Source of the DNA: Streptomyces sp. P3
GTDB taxonomy: Bacteria; Actinomycetota; Actinomycetes; Streptomycetales; Streptomycetaceae
Length of the DNA: 64,000 nucleotides
Assembly (NCBI GenBank): GCA_016893485.2
Contig: JAFEKX020000001.1
Location: 4,960,001-5,024,000, forward strand
Direction of reading: 5' to 3'
The notes under the pieces were generated by a model that saw only the letters and a program-made list of their open reading frames with translations, was not told the origin of the DNA and made no database searches. Shown one piece after another: positions 9,516-19,144 of the stretch. A program made the position numbers and the translations under genes. The stretch's first letter is position 1. Each line of letters opens with the position of its first letter.

Positions 9516-10851
9516 TCAGCGGGTCGCGCCCGTGACGACCCAGCGGCCCGAGCGGGCGCGCAGCAGGAGTGTCAGCATCCGCACCGCCATCATCAACGTC
9601 ATCGCTGCCCAGACGGCGGTCAGTCCGCCTCCGAAGGTCGGTACGAGCAGAGCTGCCGGGACGAAGACCGCGAGGGTCACCAACATCGCGCCCGCGAGAT
9701 ACGGCCCGTCTCCCGCGCCCATCAACACCCCGTCCAGGACGTAGACGACACCGCAGATCGGCTGGGAGAGCGCCACCATCATCAGGGCGGGCAGGGCGGT
9801 GTCCTTGACGGTGGGGTCGCTGGTGAACAGGGGGAGGAAGAGCGGGCGGGAGAGGATCACCAGGAGACCGAGCACCACTCCGACGGCGATCCCCACTGCA
9901 CCATGCGGCGACAGGCGGCTCGGGCGCCCTGGGGTCGTCCGCGCCGAGGTAGCGGCCGATGATGGCCTGGCCCGCGATCGCGATGGCGTCGAGTGCGAAG
10001 GCCAGCAGAGACCACAGGGACAGGATGATCTGGTGCGCGGCGATGTCGGCGTCGCCGAGGCGGGCCGCGACGGCGGTGGCTATTAGGAGGATCGCCCTCA
10101 GGGAAAGCGTGCGCACGAGGAGCGGTGCGCCGGCCTGGGCCGAGGCTCGGATCCCTGCGGCGTCCGGAGCGAGGGAGGCGCCGTGTCGGCGGGCGCCGCG
10201 GACGACCACGACGAGATACACGGCGGCCATGCCCCACTGGGCGATGACGGTGCCCCAGGCGGAACCGGCGATGCCGAGGTCGGCGCCGTAGACCAGGACG
10301 ACGTTGAGGACGGCGTTGGCGACGAAGCCTGAGATGGCGACGAAGAGCGGTGTCTTGGTGTTCTGGAGGCCGCGGAGGACTCCGGTGGCGGCGAGAACGA
10401 TCAGCATGGCCGGGATGCCGAGGGAGGATATGCGGAGATAGGTCGTCGCGTAGGGGGCCGCGGTGTCCGAGGCGCCGAAGAGGTTGATGAGGGAGGGTGC
10501 CGAGGGGAGGACGACAGCTATGACGGTGGCGCCGATCAGTAGGGCGAGCCAGATGCCGTCCATGCCCTGGCGGATGGCGGCCTGGAGGTCACCCGCGCCG
10601 ACCCGTCGGGCGACGGCCGCGGTGGTGGCGTAGGCGAGGAAGACGAAGATGCTCACGGCGGTCGTCAGGAGGGCGGATGCCACACCGAGTCCGGCGAGTT
10701 GGGCGGTGCCGAGATGGCCGACGATCGCGCTGTCGGCCATGACGAAGAGGGGCTCGGCGACGAGTGCGCCGAAGGCCGGGACGGCCAGCATGACGATCTC
10801 TTGGTCGTGCTGGCGTCGGGTGGCCCTGGTGGCCGCGGGAGCCTGTGTCAT
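9516..10851 (-). CDS. MATE-family multidrug/toxin exporter
   Basis: Twelve-helix exporter driven by H+ or Na+. It starts MTQAPAATRATRRQHDQEIV and shows the family features AVPAFGALVAEPLFVMADSA and LRGLQNTKTPLFVA in the N-lobe. The C-lobe has GQAIIGRYLGADD and, after the breaks, PICGVVYVLDGVLMGAGDG and GGGLTAVWAAMTLMMAVRM. The frame changes twice between 9890 and 9960, one base each. With the breaks bridged the length (about 445 residues) is normal for DinF-type MATE proteins. Its substrate is unknown. Confidence 0.87.
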
Positions 10852-11310
10852 GAGCACTAATCTAATCGTCCACAGGTAAGAGATGCAATTACCTGGTGAC
10901 CCTTACCTCTGATCTCGCCTCGTGTCCTGTCGCGCACTGTTCGAAGCGATCTTGGTCCGATGTGGAAAGTTTTTCTTCTGCACAGCCGGTGGACGGGAAA
11001 TGACCAGGTCAGATGGGTTACGGCGGAAGTGGCGAGGGCTTGTTCACAGGCCTGTCCACCGGGTCGTGCACAGGTTTTGGCGGGTTCTCCACAGCATCGG
11101 GGCCGTCGTCCACATGGCCTGTGGATAACCAGATTGGCTGACGGTGCCCGCGGGCCTACGGTGGACCGGCGCCCGCTCCGTCCGTCGGCCTGAGAACCAT
11201 CACAAAACCGACGCGCCCGTACCGGAGTTGGGCGCTTCATTTGTCAGTGCCGTGCCGTAGAAATGAGGGCACGGCGAGGTCCGCTCGGCGGACGGGAGGA
11301 GGTGGCTCGA
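10852..11310. promoter_or_regulatory. dnaB upstream region with DnaA-box-like 9-mers
   Basis: A 459-bp gap between the divergent MATE gene and dnaB. It holds TCGTCCACA (10866), TTGTTCACA (11040), CTGTCCACC (11052), TTCTCCACA (11085), TCGTCCACA (11106) and TGTGGATAA (11120, the reverse of TTATCCACA). The Streptomyces DnaA box is close to TTGTCCACA, so this looks like a small DnaA-binding cluster. The dnaB ribosome site GGAGGAGG is at its right end. Confidence 0.6.
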
Positions 11311-12789
11311 TTGAGTATTTCCGAGCCCTTGGACGACCCGTGGGCCGACAGCGGTCCAAGTGATCGTCTGCCCGCTTCCCGACGACGAGGTGACGGGGGC
11401 CGGGGCCGGGACGAACAGCACGACCGCGGCCGGGAAGGCGGCGCCTGGGAGGGCGCGGGGTCGGCCTTCGAGCGCGTGCCTCCGCAGGACCTCGATGCCG
11501 AGCAGTCCGTACTCGGCGGCATGCTTCTGTCGAAGGACGCCATCGCGGACGTCGTCGAGGTCCTCAAGGGACACGACTTCTACAAGCCCGCACACGAGAC
11601 GATCTACCAGGCGATCCTCGACGTCTACGCCAAGGGCGAGCCGGCCGACCCGATCACCATCGCCGCCGAGCTCACCAAGCGCGGTGAGATCAACAAGGTC
11701 GGCGGCGCATCGTATCTGCACACACTCGTCCAGACCGTTCCGACGGCGGCGAACGCGGAGTACTACGCCGAGATCGTCCACGAGCGCGCCGTCCTGCGCC
11801 GCCTGGTCGAGGCCGGCACCCGCATCACCCAGATGGGATACGCGGCCGACGACGACGTCGACGAGATCGTCAACCGGGCGCAGGCCGAGATCTACGCGGT
11901 CACCGAGCAGCGGACCAGCGAGGACTACCTTCCGCTCGGCGACATCATGGAGGGCGCGCTCGACGAGATCGAGGCGATCGGCTCACGCAGCGGCGAGATG
12001 ACGGGCGTACCCACCGGGTTCACCGACCTCGACTCGCTGACCAACGGGCTGCACCCGGGCCAGATGATCGTCATCGCGGCCCGTCCCGCCATGGGTAAGT
12101 CCACACTCGCGCTCGACTTCGCACGGGCGGCGTCGATCAAGAACAACCTGCCCAGCGTCATCTTCTCCCTCGAAATGGGGCGCAACGAGATCGCGATGCG
12201 TCTGCTGTCCGCCGAGGCCCGGGTCGCCCTGCACCACATGCGGTCCGGCACCATGACCGACGAGGACTGGACGCGGCTGGCGCGGCGGATGCCCGAGGTG
12301 TCGTCCGCGCCGCTCTACATCGACGACTCCCCGAACCTGTCGATGATGGAGATCCGCGCTAAGTGCCGCCGGCTCAAGCAGCGCAGCGACATCAAGTTGG
12401 TGATCATCGACTATCTGCAGCTGATGCAGGCCGGTGGCTCCAAGCGGCAGGAGAGCCGTCAGCAGGAGGTCTCGGACATGTCCCGAAATCTCAAGCTGCT
12501 GGCCAAGGAGCTGGAGGTCCCGGTGATCGCGCTCTCGCAGCTGAACCGTGGTCCCGAGCAGCGCACGGACAAGAAGCCGATGGTGTCCGACCTGCGTGAG
12601 TCCGGCTCCATCGAGCAGGACGCCGACATGGTCATCCTGCTGCACCGTGAGGACGCGTACGAGAAGGAGTCGCCGCGCGCGGGCGAGGCGGACATCATCG
12701 TGGGCAAGCACCGTAACGGCCCGACGGCGACGATCACCGTTGCCTTCCAGGGGCACTACTCGCGCTTCGTGGACATGGCGCAGACGTGA
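11311..12789 (+). CDS. dnaB: Replicative DNA helicase DnaB
   Basis: Hexameric 5'-3' helicase of the replication fork, 492 residues. I chose the TTG at 11311 because it follows GGAGGAGG and gives MSISEPLDDPWADSGPSDR, the usual streptomycete N-terminus. The N-domain begins VPPQDLDAEQSVLGGMLLSK. The RecA-like domain has Walker A ARPAMGKSTLAL, Walker B LVIIDYLQLM and the arginine-finger region VSDLRESGSIEQDADMV. The frame is intact. It stands alone downstream of the DnaA-box-like cluster. Confidence 0.96.
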   Translation: MSISEPLDDPWADSGPSDRLPASRRRGDGGRGRDEQHDRGREGGAWEGAGSAFERVPPQDLDAEQSVLGGMLLSKDAIADVVEVLKGHDFYKPAHETIYQAILDVYAKGEPADPITIAAELTKRGEINKVGGASYLHTLVQTVPTAANAEYYAEIVHERAVLRRLVEAGTRITQMGYAADDDVDEIVNRAQAEIYAVTEQRTSEDYLPLGDIMEGALDEIEAIGSRSGEMTGVPTGFTDLDSLTNGLHPGQMIVIAARPAMGKSTLALDFARAASIKNNLPSVIFSLEMGRNEIAMRLLSAEARVALHHMRSGTMTDEDWTRLARRMPEVSSAPLYIDDSPNLSMMEIRAKCRRLKQRSDIKLVIIDYLQLMQAGGSKRQESRQQEVSDMSRNLKLLAKELEVPVIALSQLNRGPEQRTDKKPMVSDLRESGSIEQDADMVILLHREDAYEKESPRAGEADIIVGKHRNGPTATITVAFQGHYSRFVDMAQT

Positions 12790-12833
12790 GCTGACGCCTT
12801 GCGGGTTCGCCATGCGGACAGGTGTGCCGGACG

Positions 12834-13250
12834 TCAGTCGAGCGGGTCCGCCTTCTTCGCCAGCGCTGCCACCTGGACCCGGTCGGTGCGGGTGAGGATG
12901 CGGCTGTTGTGGGGCTTGACCGTGCGGGTGCTCAGGTGGAGCTGTGCGGCGATCTCGGCGTTGGAGAGGCCAGTGCCCAGCAGCCGGAGGATGTCCCGTT
13001 CAGCCGGCGTCGGTTCCGCGATCCGACGCGGGTGGGCATGGTTTTGGTGACGGTCGCTGCCTCGCCGAAAGCCGACAGCTTCACGGCTTGGTGGGAGGCG
13101 AGTGCCGGGTGATCTCGGCGACGGCGGGGATGCCGTCACGGGGGGGCATACGGTGTCGAGGAGGGTCACATCGACGGGGTGGGCGCGCGCGTACAGCACC
13201 CTCTCCGTACGGACGTCCTCGCGTCCCCGCTTGCTCACCGGGCGCAAGGC
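12834..13250 (-). pseudogene. Degenerate NarL/LuxR-type response-regulator remnant
   Basis: Only the C-terminal DNA-binding part is clear: PAERDILRLLGTGLSNAEIA followed by LHLSTRTVKPHNSRILTR. Upstream, the receiver domain is reduced to scraps (ARAHPVDVTLLDTV) without the phosphoacceptor region or a proper start. Part of the damage could be sequencing indels, but the receiver is too short to be rescued by single bases. It belongs to the decayed patch at 12.8-15.2 kb. Confidence 0.6.
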
Positions 13251-13290
13251 CTTCAGCGGGAGCGCGACGGCGTCCGCCCCAACTCGACCG

Positions 13291-13853
13291 TCAGCGCCTC
13301 GTCTCGTACCTGGTCAGGGTCATGCCGCCGGGAAGCGTCCGCGTCTCTACGAGGCTCAGGTTCACCCAGCTGTCCAGCGCCGTGAAGAACGGTGTGCCGC
13401 CGCCCACCAGCACCGGCGCGGTGGCCAGCACGTACTCGTCGATCAGTCCGGCCCGCATGGCCCCCCTGCGAGCGTCGCGCCGCCGATGTCCATCGGGCCG
13501 CCGTCCTCGGCCTTGAGCCGGGTGATCTCGGCGACCGCGTCGCCGGTGACCAGGCGGGTGTTCCAGTCGACCTTGTCGACCGTCGAGGAGAACACCACCT
13601 TCGACATGTCCCGCCAGCGGCGCGCGAACTCGATCTCCGCTGGTGTGGCGCCCGGCAGCTGATCGGCGGTCGGCCAGTGAGAGCTCATCGTCTGCCACAG
13701 CTTGCGCCCGTACAGCGTCAGCTCGGTCGCCTCCAACTGGTCGGACCAGAACTGGAACAGCTCGTCGCTCGGCACGCTCCAGCCGATGTCGTCGCCGGGC
13801 GCGGCGATGTAACCGTCCAAGCTCAGGTTCATGCCGTAGATCAGTTTCCGCAT
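13291..13853 (-). CDS. Dihydrofolate reductase-like (RibD C-terminal domain) protein
   Basis: About 187 residues. It starts MRKLIYGMNLSLDGYIAAPG, with TELTLYGRKLWQTMSSHWP, KVVFSSTVDKVDWNT and DIGGATLAG. The second half, read in another frame after a G-run indel near 13455-13470, has LIDEYVLATAPVLVGGGTPFF and ends LTRYETRR. This is the widespread YyaP/YwjB-like NADPH-binding family. The substrate is unknown. It stands alone. Confidence 0.8.
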
Positions 13854-14263
13854 GCCGCCAGCCTTCCGTGAATCGGTCTCACGCGTACAGACCGGCGCGA
13901 CGCGCGAAACTCATCGCTGCGCGACCTGAGCCCGCCTGAAGTCCCCGTCTGAGCCCGCGTGGAGTCCCTGTGCTCGGCGACTCAGTCAGCAGACTCGCCG
14001 CTCCGCTGCGAACACCGCTGCGCGCAGCAGGTTGCGCGGTCCGCGGCCATGATGGGGGTGCGGCTGGAGTCCGGCCTGGTGGGACCGTGGTGGGGTAGGC
14101 GCCGCGCATGACTCGCCGACCGGAACTGGCCCTACGGCCCGAGCGAACTGTCCGGCCGGAACCGGTCCCCGGCCCGAGCGGACCGATCCCCTGCCCTACG
14201 GCCTGACCGGCCCGGCCCCTCCGACACCCGGCCCATCCCCCGCCTCCCACGTCCGCCACCCGG
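13854..14263. other. Gene-poor gap
   Basis: 410 bases with no reading frame I can support. Long open frames on both strands are Arg/Pro/Ser-rich composition effects of the high G+C. I see no promoter, repeat array or RNA. Confidence 0.4.
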
Positions 14264-14460
14264 GTCGAGGGCACCGACAACGGCAGTACGACCGGCGGGG
14301 CGTCCGCCGGGAACGGGCTCACCGGACTCACCGAACGGCTGGCCGCCGTATCCGGCACCCTCGATCACGGACCCGCCCCCGGCGGCGGATTCCGCGTCGC
14401 CGCCCAGGCGCCGGTCCCGGCCACAGACCTCGCACCTTCGCAGGAGACCGAGCCGACACG
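14264..14460 (+). pseudogene. 3' remnant of a sensor histidine kinase
   Basis: The frame starting at 14264 reads GNGLTGLTERLAAVSGTLDH then GPAPGGGFRVAAQAPV. This is the end of the ATP-binding domain of a NarX/DesK-type kinase (the G2 box and the final strand). Nothing of the dimerisation domain, sensor or N-box is found upstream. It directly precedes a matching response regulator, as in intact two-component operons. Confidence 0.62.
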
Positions 14461-15063
14461 ATCCGTGTTCTGCCGGCCGACGACCAGGCACTCGTCCTCG
14501 GCGCTCTCGCGGCCGTGCTCCGGCTGGAGCCGGACCTCGACGTGGTCGCCGAGGTCGGCACCGGCACCGAGGTGCTGCCCGCCGCGCGGCGGACCTCGCC
14601 CGACATCGCGCTGCTCGACCTGCAGATGCCCGACAGGGACGGCCTGACCGTCGCCGCCGACCTCCGGCGGGAGCTGCCCGGCTGCCGCACCATCATCTGT
14701 ACGACCTTCAGCCGCCCCGGCTACCTCGCGCGGGCCATGTCCGCGGGCACGGCCGGATTCGTCGTGAAGGACTCTCCGCCCGAGCAACTCGTCGACGCGA
14801 TCCGCCGTGTCTACAGTGGCCTGCGTTTCGTGGACCCGGCCCTCGCCGCGGAAGCACTGGCCGCCGGCACCAGCCCACTGACCGAGCGGGAGGCGGACGT
14901 GCTGCGCGCCGCGGCCGAGGGCGGCATGGTCGCCGACATCGCCAGGGCGCTACGGCTCTCCCAGGGCACCGTCCGCAACCACCTGTCATCGGCGATCGGC
15001 AAGACCCAGGCTCGCACCCGCGCCGAGGCGGCCCGCCTCGCGAAGGCCAACGGCTGGCTGTGA
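14458..15063 (+). CDS. NarL/FixJ-type response regulator (start codon lost?)
   Basis: Receiver domain beginning TIRVLPADDQALVLGALAAV, phosphoacceptor region DIALLDLQMPDRDGLTVAAD, switch lysine in GFVVKDSPPEQLVDAI, and a LuxR-type HTH (LTEREADVLRAAAEGGMVAD and LRLSQGTVRNHLSSAIGKTQ). Family members usually have LLADD at the acidic pocket; here it reads LPADD. No ATG or GTG lies in frame where the protein should begin. The first in-frame GTG (14515) would cut off the acidic pocket. With the kinase remnant just upstream, this looks like a decaying two-component pair, although an error in the start codon cannot be excluded. Confidence 0.7.
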   Translation, partial: TIRVLPADDQALVLGALAAVLRLEPDLDVVAEVGTGTEVLPAARRTSPDIALLDLQMPDRDGLTVAADLRRELPGCRTIICTTFSRPGYLARAMSAGTAGFVVKDSPPEQLVDAIRRVYSGLRFVDPALAAEALAAGTSPLTEREADVLRAAAEGGMVADIARALRLSQGTVRNHLSSAIGKTQARTRAEAARLAKANGWL

Positions 15064-15113
15064 CCAGCGGCGCTTCACCGGCGGGTACCAGGCGACGACC
15101 ACCGCGTCACCTA

Positions 15114-15138
15114 CCGGGTTCGAGTCCCGGCCGGAGCG
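15114..15138 (+). other. Orphan tRNA T-arm-like sequence
   Basis: CCGGGTTCGAGTCCCGG (15114-15130) forms a 5-bp stem with the 7-base loop TTCGAGT, exactly like a tRNA T-arm, followed by CCGGAGCG in the place of a 3' acceptor strand. No D-arm, anticodon arm or pairing 5' acceptor strand is found upstream, so it is not a complete tRNA. It could be the relic of an integration event at a tRNA 3' end, or chance. Confidence 0.4.
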
Positions 15139-15205
15139 GCACCCGCGTGCAGGACCCGGAGAAATGTGCTCGACGTACGGCCGTCCCGCCGGGTGGACTG
15201 AGGGC

Positions 15206-16589
15206 ATGACGACATCTCAGGACGACTTGCTTCCCGGTACCCGCCGGGCGCTGCTGCACCGGATCGCCGTGGCCCAGGCCGAGGGGCGGGCGCCGTCGTT
15301 GGTCGCGGCGGTGGTGCGCGGCGGGCGGGCGGTGTGGCACGGTGCGCGAACCTCGGTGGACGGGCACGGGCCGGACGAGAACGTGCAGTACCGGATCGGC
15401 TCGATCACCAAGACGTTCACCGCCGTCCTGGTGCTGCGCCTGCGCGACGAAGGCGTCCTCGACCTCGGTGACCCCTTGAGAAGCATCTGCCCGGCACCGG
15501 CGCGGGGAGGCGACCATCGCGGAACTCCTCGCGCACACGGGCGGGTTGGCGGCCGAGTCGCCCGCGCCGTGGTGGGAGCGGACACCGGGTTCCCTACGGC
15601 CCGAACTCCGCGACGTGCTGGGCGAACAGCCCCTGCTGCATCCGGTCGGCCGCCGGTTTCACTACTCGAACCCCGGCTACTCGCTGCTGGGTGCACTCGT
15701 CGAGGAGTTGCGCGGCGCCTCCTGGGAGGACGTGCTCAGGCGGGAAGTGCTCGAACCGCTGGGCCTCGACCGCACGAGTGCTCAGCCGCAGGCACCGCAC
15801 GCGGGTGGCTGGGCGGTGCACCCCTGGGCCGATGCGCTGCTGCCGGAACCCGCCGAGGACCTGGGCCGTATGGCCTCGGCCGGGCAACTCTGGTCCACCA
15901 CGGGTGACTTGGCGCGGTTCGCGGTGTTCCTGGCCAACGGCGACGACCGAGTCTTGAGCGCGCAGTCCGTACGGGAGATGCGGACCCCAGCGGCACCGGC
16001 GGAGGCTGCGGATGTCGTGGACGGTTCCGCGTACGGGCTTGGCCTGCAGGTGCAGCACCGTCATGGTCGGCTGCTCGTCGGTCATTCCGGATCGCTGCCC
16101 GGCTTCCTGGCGAACCTCACCATCAGCCTGGAGGACGACGTCGCGGTGGTGGTCCTGGCCAACTGCACCTCCGGGCCCTTGCTGTCATCGGTGGGTGCCG
16201 ATCTCGTCCGGATCGTCGCGGAGGCCGAGCCGAGGATTCCCGAGCCATGGCGCCCGCTGCCTGAAGTCGACGCCGAGGCGCTGGAGTTGGCCGGCCAGTG
16301 GTACTGGGGCACACACGGTTTCGCCCTACGGCTGACCGCCGACGGCGGTGCCTCGCTGGAGCCCCTGGCCGGCAGCGGGCGCCGCTCGCGCTTCCGGCCC
16401 AACGGCGACGGCACCTGGACCGGGCTGGAGGGCTACTACGCCGGAGAACTCCTACGGCCCGTACGGCGCTCGGACGGATCCCTGACCCACCTGGACCTCG
16501 GATCGTTCATCTTCACGCGTCAGCCGTACGACGAGAGCGGTTCCGTGCCGGGCGGGGTGGACCCGGAGGGGTGGCGGGGGATCCGCTAG
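15206..16589 (+). CDS. Serine hydrolase, beta-lactamase/DD-peptidase family
   Basis: About 460 residues. It starts MTTSQDDLLPGTRRALLHRI. The active-site SxxK is in YRIGSITKTFTAVLVL, the Tyr motif is in RFHYSNPGYSLLGALVEEL, and the third motif lies in LLVGHSGSLPGFLANLTISL. A C-terminal domain of about 100 residues follows the catalytic part. The frame breaks near 15475-15485; the corrected middle reads HLPGTGAGEATIAELLAHTG. There is no signal peptide, so it is probably cytoplasmic. These class C-like enzymes act on D-amino-acid peptides or esters; the substrate is unknown. Confidence 0.85.
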
Positions 16590-16613
16590 CCGGTGCGGTT
16601 GGGGAGGCGCCAT

Positions 16614-16627
16614 GTTTCACGTGAAAC
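16614..16627. promoter_or_regulatory. parS site
   Basis: Perfect GTTTCACGTGAAAC, 24 bases after the serine hydrolase stop, in a convergent gap. It is flanked by ATG/CAT, extending the palindrome. Confidence 0.93.
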
Positions 16628-16730
16628 ATGGCGCCTGCTGTCGTAGGACCGCCGCGTTCTCCCCGGGGCCAGAGGAGGGGCTTCACAAGGTGGGAGCTTC
16701 AGTGGGGGGGGGCTTCCAGAGAGGGGGACT

Positions 16731-17183
16731 TCAAAGGGGGAGCTTGAAGCCCACGTGTGAGGCGGTGAAGCCGAGCCGCTCGTAGAAGCGGTGGGCGTCG
16801 GTGCGGGTGACATCCGAGGTCAGCTGGACCAACTGGCAGTCCTGGCGGCGCGATTCGTCGATCGCCCACTCGATGAGCTGTGTGCCCAGGCCGCTGCCCC
16901 GCTCGTCCGCGTGGATGCGTACGGCCTCGATGATCGAGCGCGTGGCGCCCTTGCGGGACAGCCCGGGAACGATCGTGAGCTGGAGCGTGCCGACGACCCG
17001 GCCCTCGCGCACGGCGACGACGAGGTGCTGGTTCGGGTCGGCGGCGAGGCACTCCAGCGCGGCCAGGTAGGGCGTCAGGTCGTCCGGTGACTCCCGCTGA
17101 GAACCCAGCGGGTCGTCGGCGAGCATGCCGACGATGGCGGGGATGTCCTCGGCGACCGCGGCTCGTATCTCAAGATCTCCCAT
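16731..17183 (-). CDS. GNAT-family N-acetyltransferase
   Basis: A 150-residue single-domain GNAT starting MGDLEIRAAVAEDIPAIVGM. The acetyl-CoA signature is ADERGSGLGTQLIEWAIDES (R/Q-x-x-G-x-G/A). The end is RLGFTASHVGFKLPL. The acceptor is unknown. The frame is intact. It lies upstream of the marR gene on the same strand. Confidence 0.87.
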   Translation of the reverse strand: MGDLEIRAAVAEDIPAIVGMLADDPLGSQRESPDDLTPYLAALECLAADPNQHLVVAVREGRVVGTLQLTIVPGLSRKGATRSIIEAVRIHADERGSGLGTQLIEWAIDESRRQDCQLVQLTSDVTRTDAHRFYERLGFTASHVGFKLPL

Positions 17184-17226
17184 GCCCCCACCTTAGGCAG
17201 AGGTGTGTGGGCGGTGCGGGACGGAT

Positions 17227-17685
17227 CTAGGCGGGCACGTTCATCGACTCCACGACCCGGACCAGGGGCGCCAGTTCAGGGTTCTCGGCCGCCGCGTCGA
17301 GTGCCTCACGCAGGGCGGTGTCGTTGGTCGGGCGGGCCTCTTCGAGCAGAGTGAGGCCGGCCTCGGTGACGTTCGTGTAGATGCCCCGGCGGTCGGTCGG
17401 GCACAGGTACCGAGCGAGCAGGCCGCGGTCCTCGAGCCGGGTGACCAGCCGGGTGGTGGCGCTCTGGCTGAGGACGACCGCGTCGGCGACCTGCCTCATC
17501 TGAAGATGACCTCCGTCACCGTCGTGCTGTCGGCTGAGCACGTCGAGCAGCGAGTACTCGCGCATGCTCAGGTCGTGCCGGGCCTGTAGGGCGCGCTCGA
17601 TGTGCGCCTCGATTCTCCCGTGCAGCAAGGAGAGGGCGCACCAGCCCTGGGCGAGGGCGGTGAGTGCGGGGTCCGTCGCTGTCAT
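17227..17685 (-). CDS. MarR-family transcriptional regulator
   Basis: A 152-residue winged-helix repressor starting MTATDPALTALAQGWCALSL. The recognition region is LQMRQVADAVVLSQSATTRL, and the wing is ARYLCPTDRRGIYTNVT. It is divergent from an MFS exporter, the classical arrangement in which the MarR protein represses the exporter and itself through a shared operator. A 17-bp palindrome lies in the shared gap. Confidence 0.88.
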   Translation of the reverse strand: MTATDPALTALAQGWCALSLLHGRIEAHIERALQARHDLSMREYSLLDVLSRQHDGDGGHLQMRQVADAVVLSQSATTRLVTRLEDRGLLARYLCPTDRRGIYTNVTEAGLTLLEEARPTNDTALREALDAAAENPELAPLVRVVESMNVPA

Positions 17686-17746
17686 TGGCGTTTCCTCCGT
17701 CCCGGAGCGGCTGAACCCAGGATAGAGCACAGATGAAATAGTCCGC

Positions 17747-17763
17747 GCTTGCATATAGCAAGC
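17747..17763. promoter_or_regulatory. Probable MarR operator
   Basis: GCTTGCATATAGCAAGC, a 6-bp inverted repeat around ATATA, lies between marR and the MFS gene, 64 bases before the MFS start. The half-site TTGC recurs close by as CTGCAACTATTG. Confidence 0.6.
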
Positions 17764-17826
17764 GTCTGCAACTATTGTGAACGCACGTAAAGCGCTTCTG
17801 CAATCTTCTGGGAAGGGTACATACCC

Positions 17827-19035
17827 ATGCCTCTCGCGCTTCTGGCCCTCGCGATCGGGGCCTTCGGAATCGGTACGACAGAGTTCGTGATCATGGGCTT
17901 GCTGCCCCAGGTCGCGGGCGACTTCGGAGTCTCCATCCCCACCGCGGGCCTCCTGGTCACCGGCTACGCGCTGGGTGTGGTGATCGGGGCCCCGCTGATG
18001 ACCGTGCTCGGCACCAAGATCCCCCGCAAGCGGATGCTGATGCTGCTGATGGGGCTGTTCATCCTCGGCAACCTGCTCTCCGCCGTCGCCCCCAGCTTCT
18101 CCGTGATGCTGATCGGCCGCGTGGTCGCCTCGCTCGCCCACGGCGCCTTCTTCGGCATCGGCTCGGTCGTCGCGGCCGAACTGGTCGCCCCGGACAAGAA
18201 GGCCGGAGCCATCGCGATGATGTTCACCGGACTGACCGTCGCCAATGTCGTCGGCGTCCCGCTGGGCACCCTCGTCGGGCAGTCCGTCGGCTGGCGCGTC
18301 ACGTTCGCCATCGTCGCGGGCCTGGGCGTGATCGGCCTGGCCGGGATCGCCAAGCTCGTGCCCGACCTGCCCAAGCCCGAGGGCGTACACCTGCGGCACG
18401 AACTGGCCGCATTCAAGAACGCCCAGGTCCTGCTCGCCATGGCGATGACCGTCCTAGGCTTCGGCGGCGTCTTCGCGGCCATCACCTACATCGCGCCGAT
18501 GATGACCCACGTCGCGGGCTTCGCCGACGGCTCCGTCACCTGGCTGCTCGTCCTCTTTGGCCTCGGCATGGTCGGCGGCAATCTCGTCGGCGGCAAGTTC
18601 GCCGACCGCGCCCTGATGCCCATGCTCTACGTCTCGCTGGGCGCCCTCGCCGTCGTGCTCTCGCTCTTCACCGTCACCGCCCACAACAAGATCGCGGCAG
18701 CCGTCACCATCGCCCTCATCGGCGCCCTGGGCTTCGCCACCGTGCCGCCGCTGCAGAAGCGTGTCCTCGATCAGGCACACGGCGCCCCGACGCTCGCCTC
18801 GGCCGTGAACATCGGCGCCTTCAACCTCGGCAACGCGCTGTCCGCCTGGCTCGGCGGCATCGTCATCGCCGCCGGCCTCGGCTACACCGCCCCGAACTGG
18901 GTCGGCGCCGCGCTCGCCGCGGCCGCCCTGGTCCTCGCGATCCTCTCCGCCGCCCTGGAGCGCCGCACGAGCGCCCGCGGTGCCGTCGTGGCCGATGACA
19001 CGCCGAGCGGGCAGCTGAGCGCCGTCCACCACTGA
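17827..19035 (+). CDS. MFS exporter (DHA1/AraJ-CmlA type)
   Basis: A 402-residue, twelve-helix transporter starting MPLALLALAIGAFGIGTTEF. GTTEFVIMGLLPQVAGDFGV and the motif A-like loop after helix 2 (GTKIPRKRMLMLLMG) are typical of the drug:H+ antiporter and sugar-efflux group. Intact frame. It is probably repressed by the divergent MarR protein. The substrate is unknown. Confidence 0.88.
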   Translation: MPLALLALAIGAFGIGTTEFVIMGLLPQVAGDFGVSIPTAGLLVTGYALGVVIGAPLMTVLGTKIPRKRMLMLLMGLFILGNLLSAVAPSFSVMLIGRVVASLAHGAFFGIGSVVAAELVAPDKKAGAIAMMFTGLTVANVVGVPLGTLVGQSVGWRVTFAIVAGLGVIGLAGIAKLVPDLPKPEGVHLRHELAAFKNAQVLLAMAMTVLGFGGVFAAITYIAPMMTHVAGFADGSVTWLLVLFGLGMVGGNLVGGKFADRALMPMLYVSLGALAVVLSLFTVTAHNKIAAAVTIALIGALGFATVPPLQKRVLDQAHGAPTLASAVNIGAFNLGNALSAWLGGIVIAAGLGYTAPNWVGAALAAAALVLAILSAALERRTSARGAVVADDTPSGQLSAVHH

Positions 19036-19144
19036 CCCCGCAGGTCGGAGCGGGAAGACACGGGGCCAGGGCCGTCCCCGTCCATCCCCGCCCACCCAGC
19101 CGTTCCCGACACCGCACACAGCAACACCCGCAAGGAGAAACCTG

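Noticed and set aside
15064..15143. A complete tRNA gene
   Set aside because: Only the T-arm and a possible 3' acceptor strand fit. No anticodon arm or pairing 5' strand.
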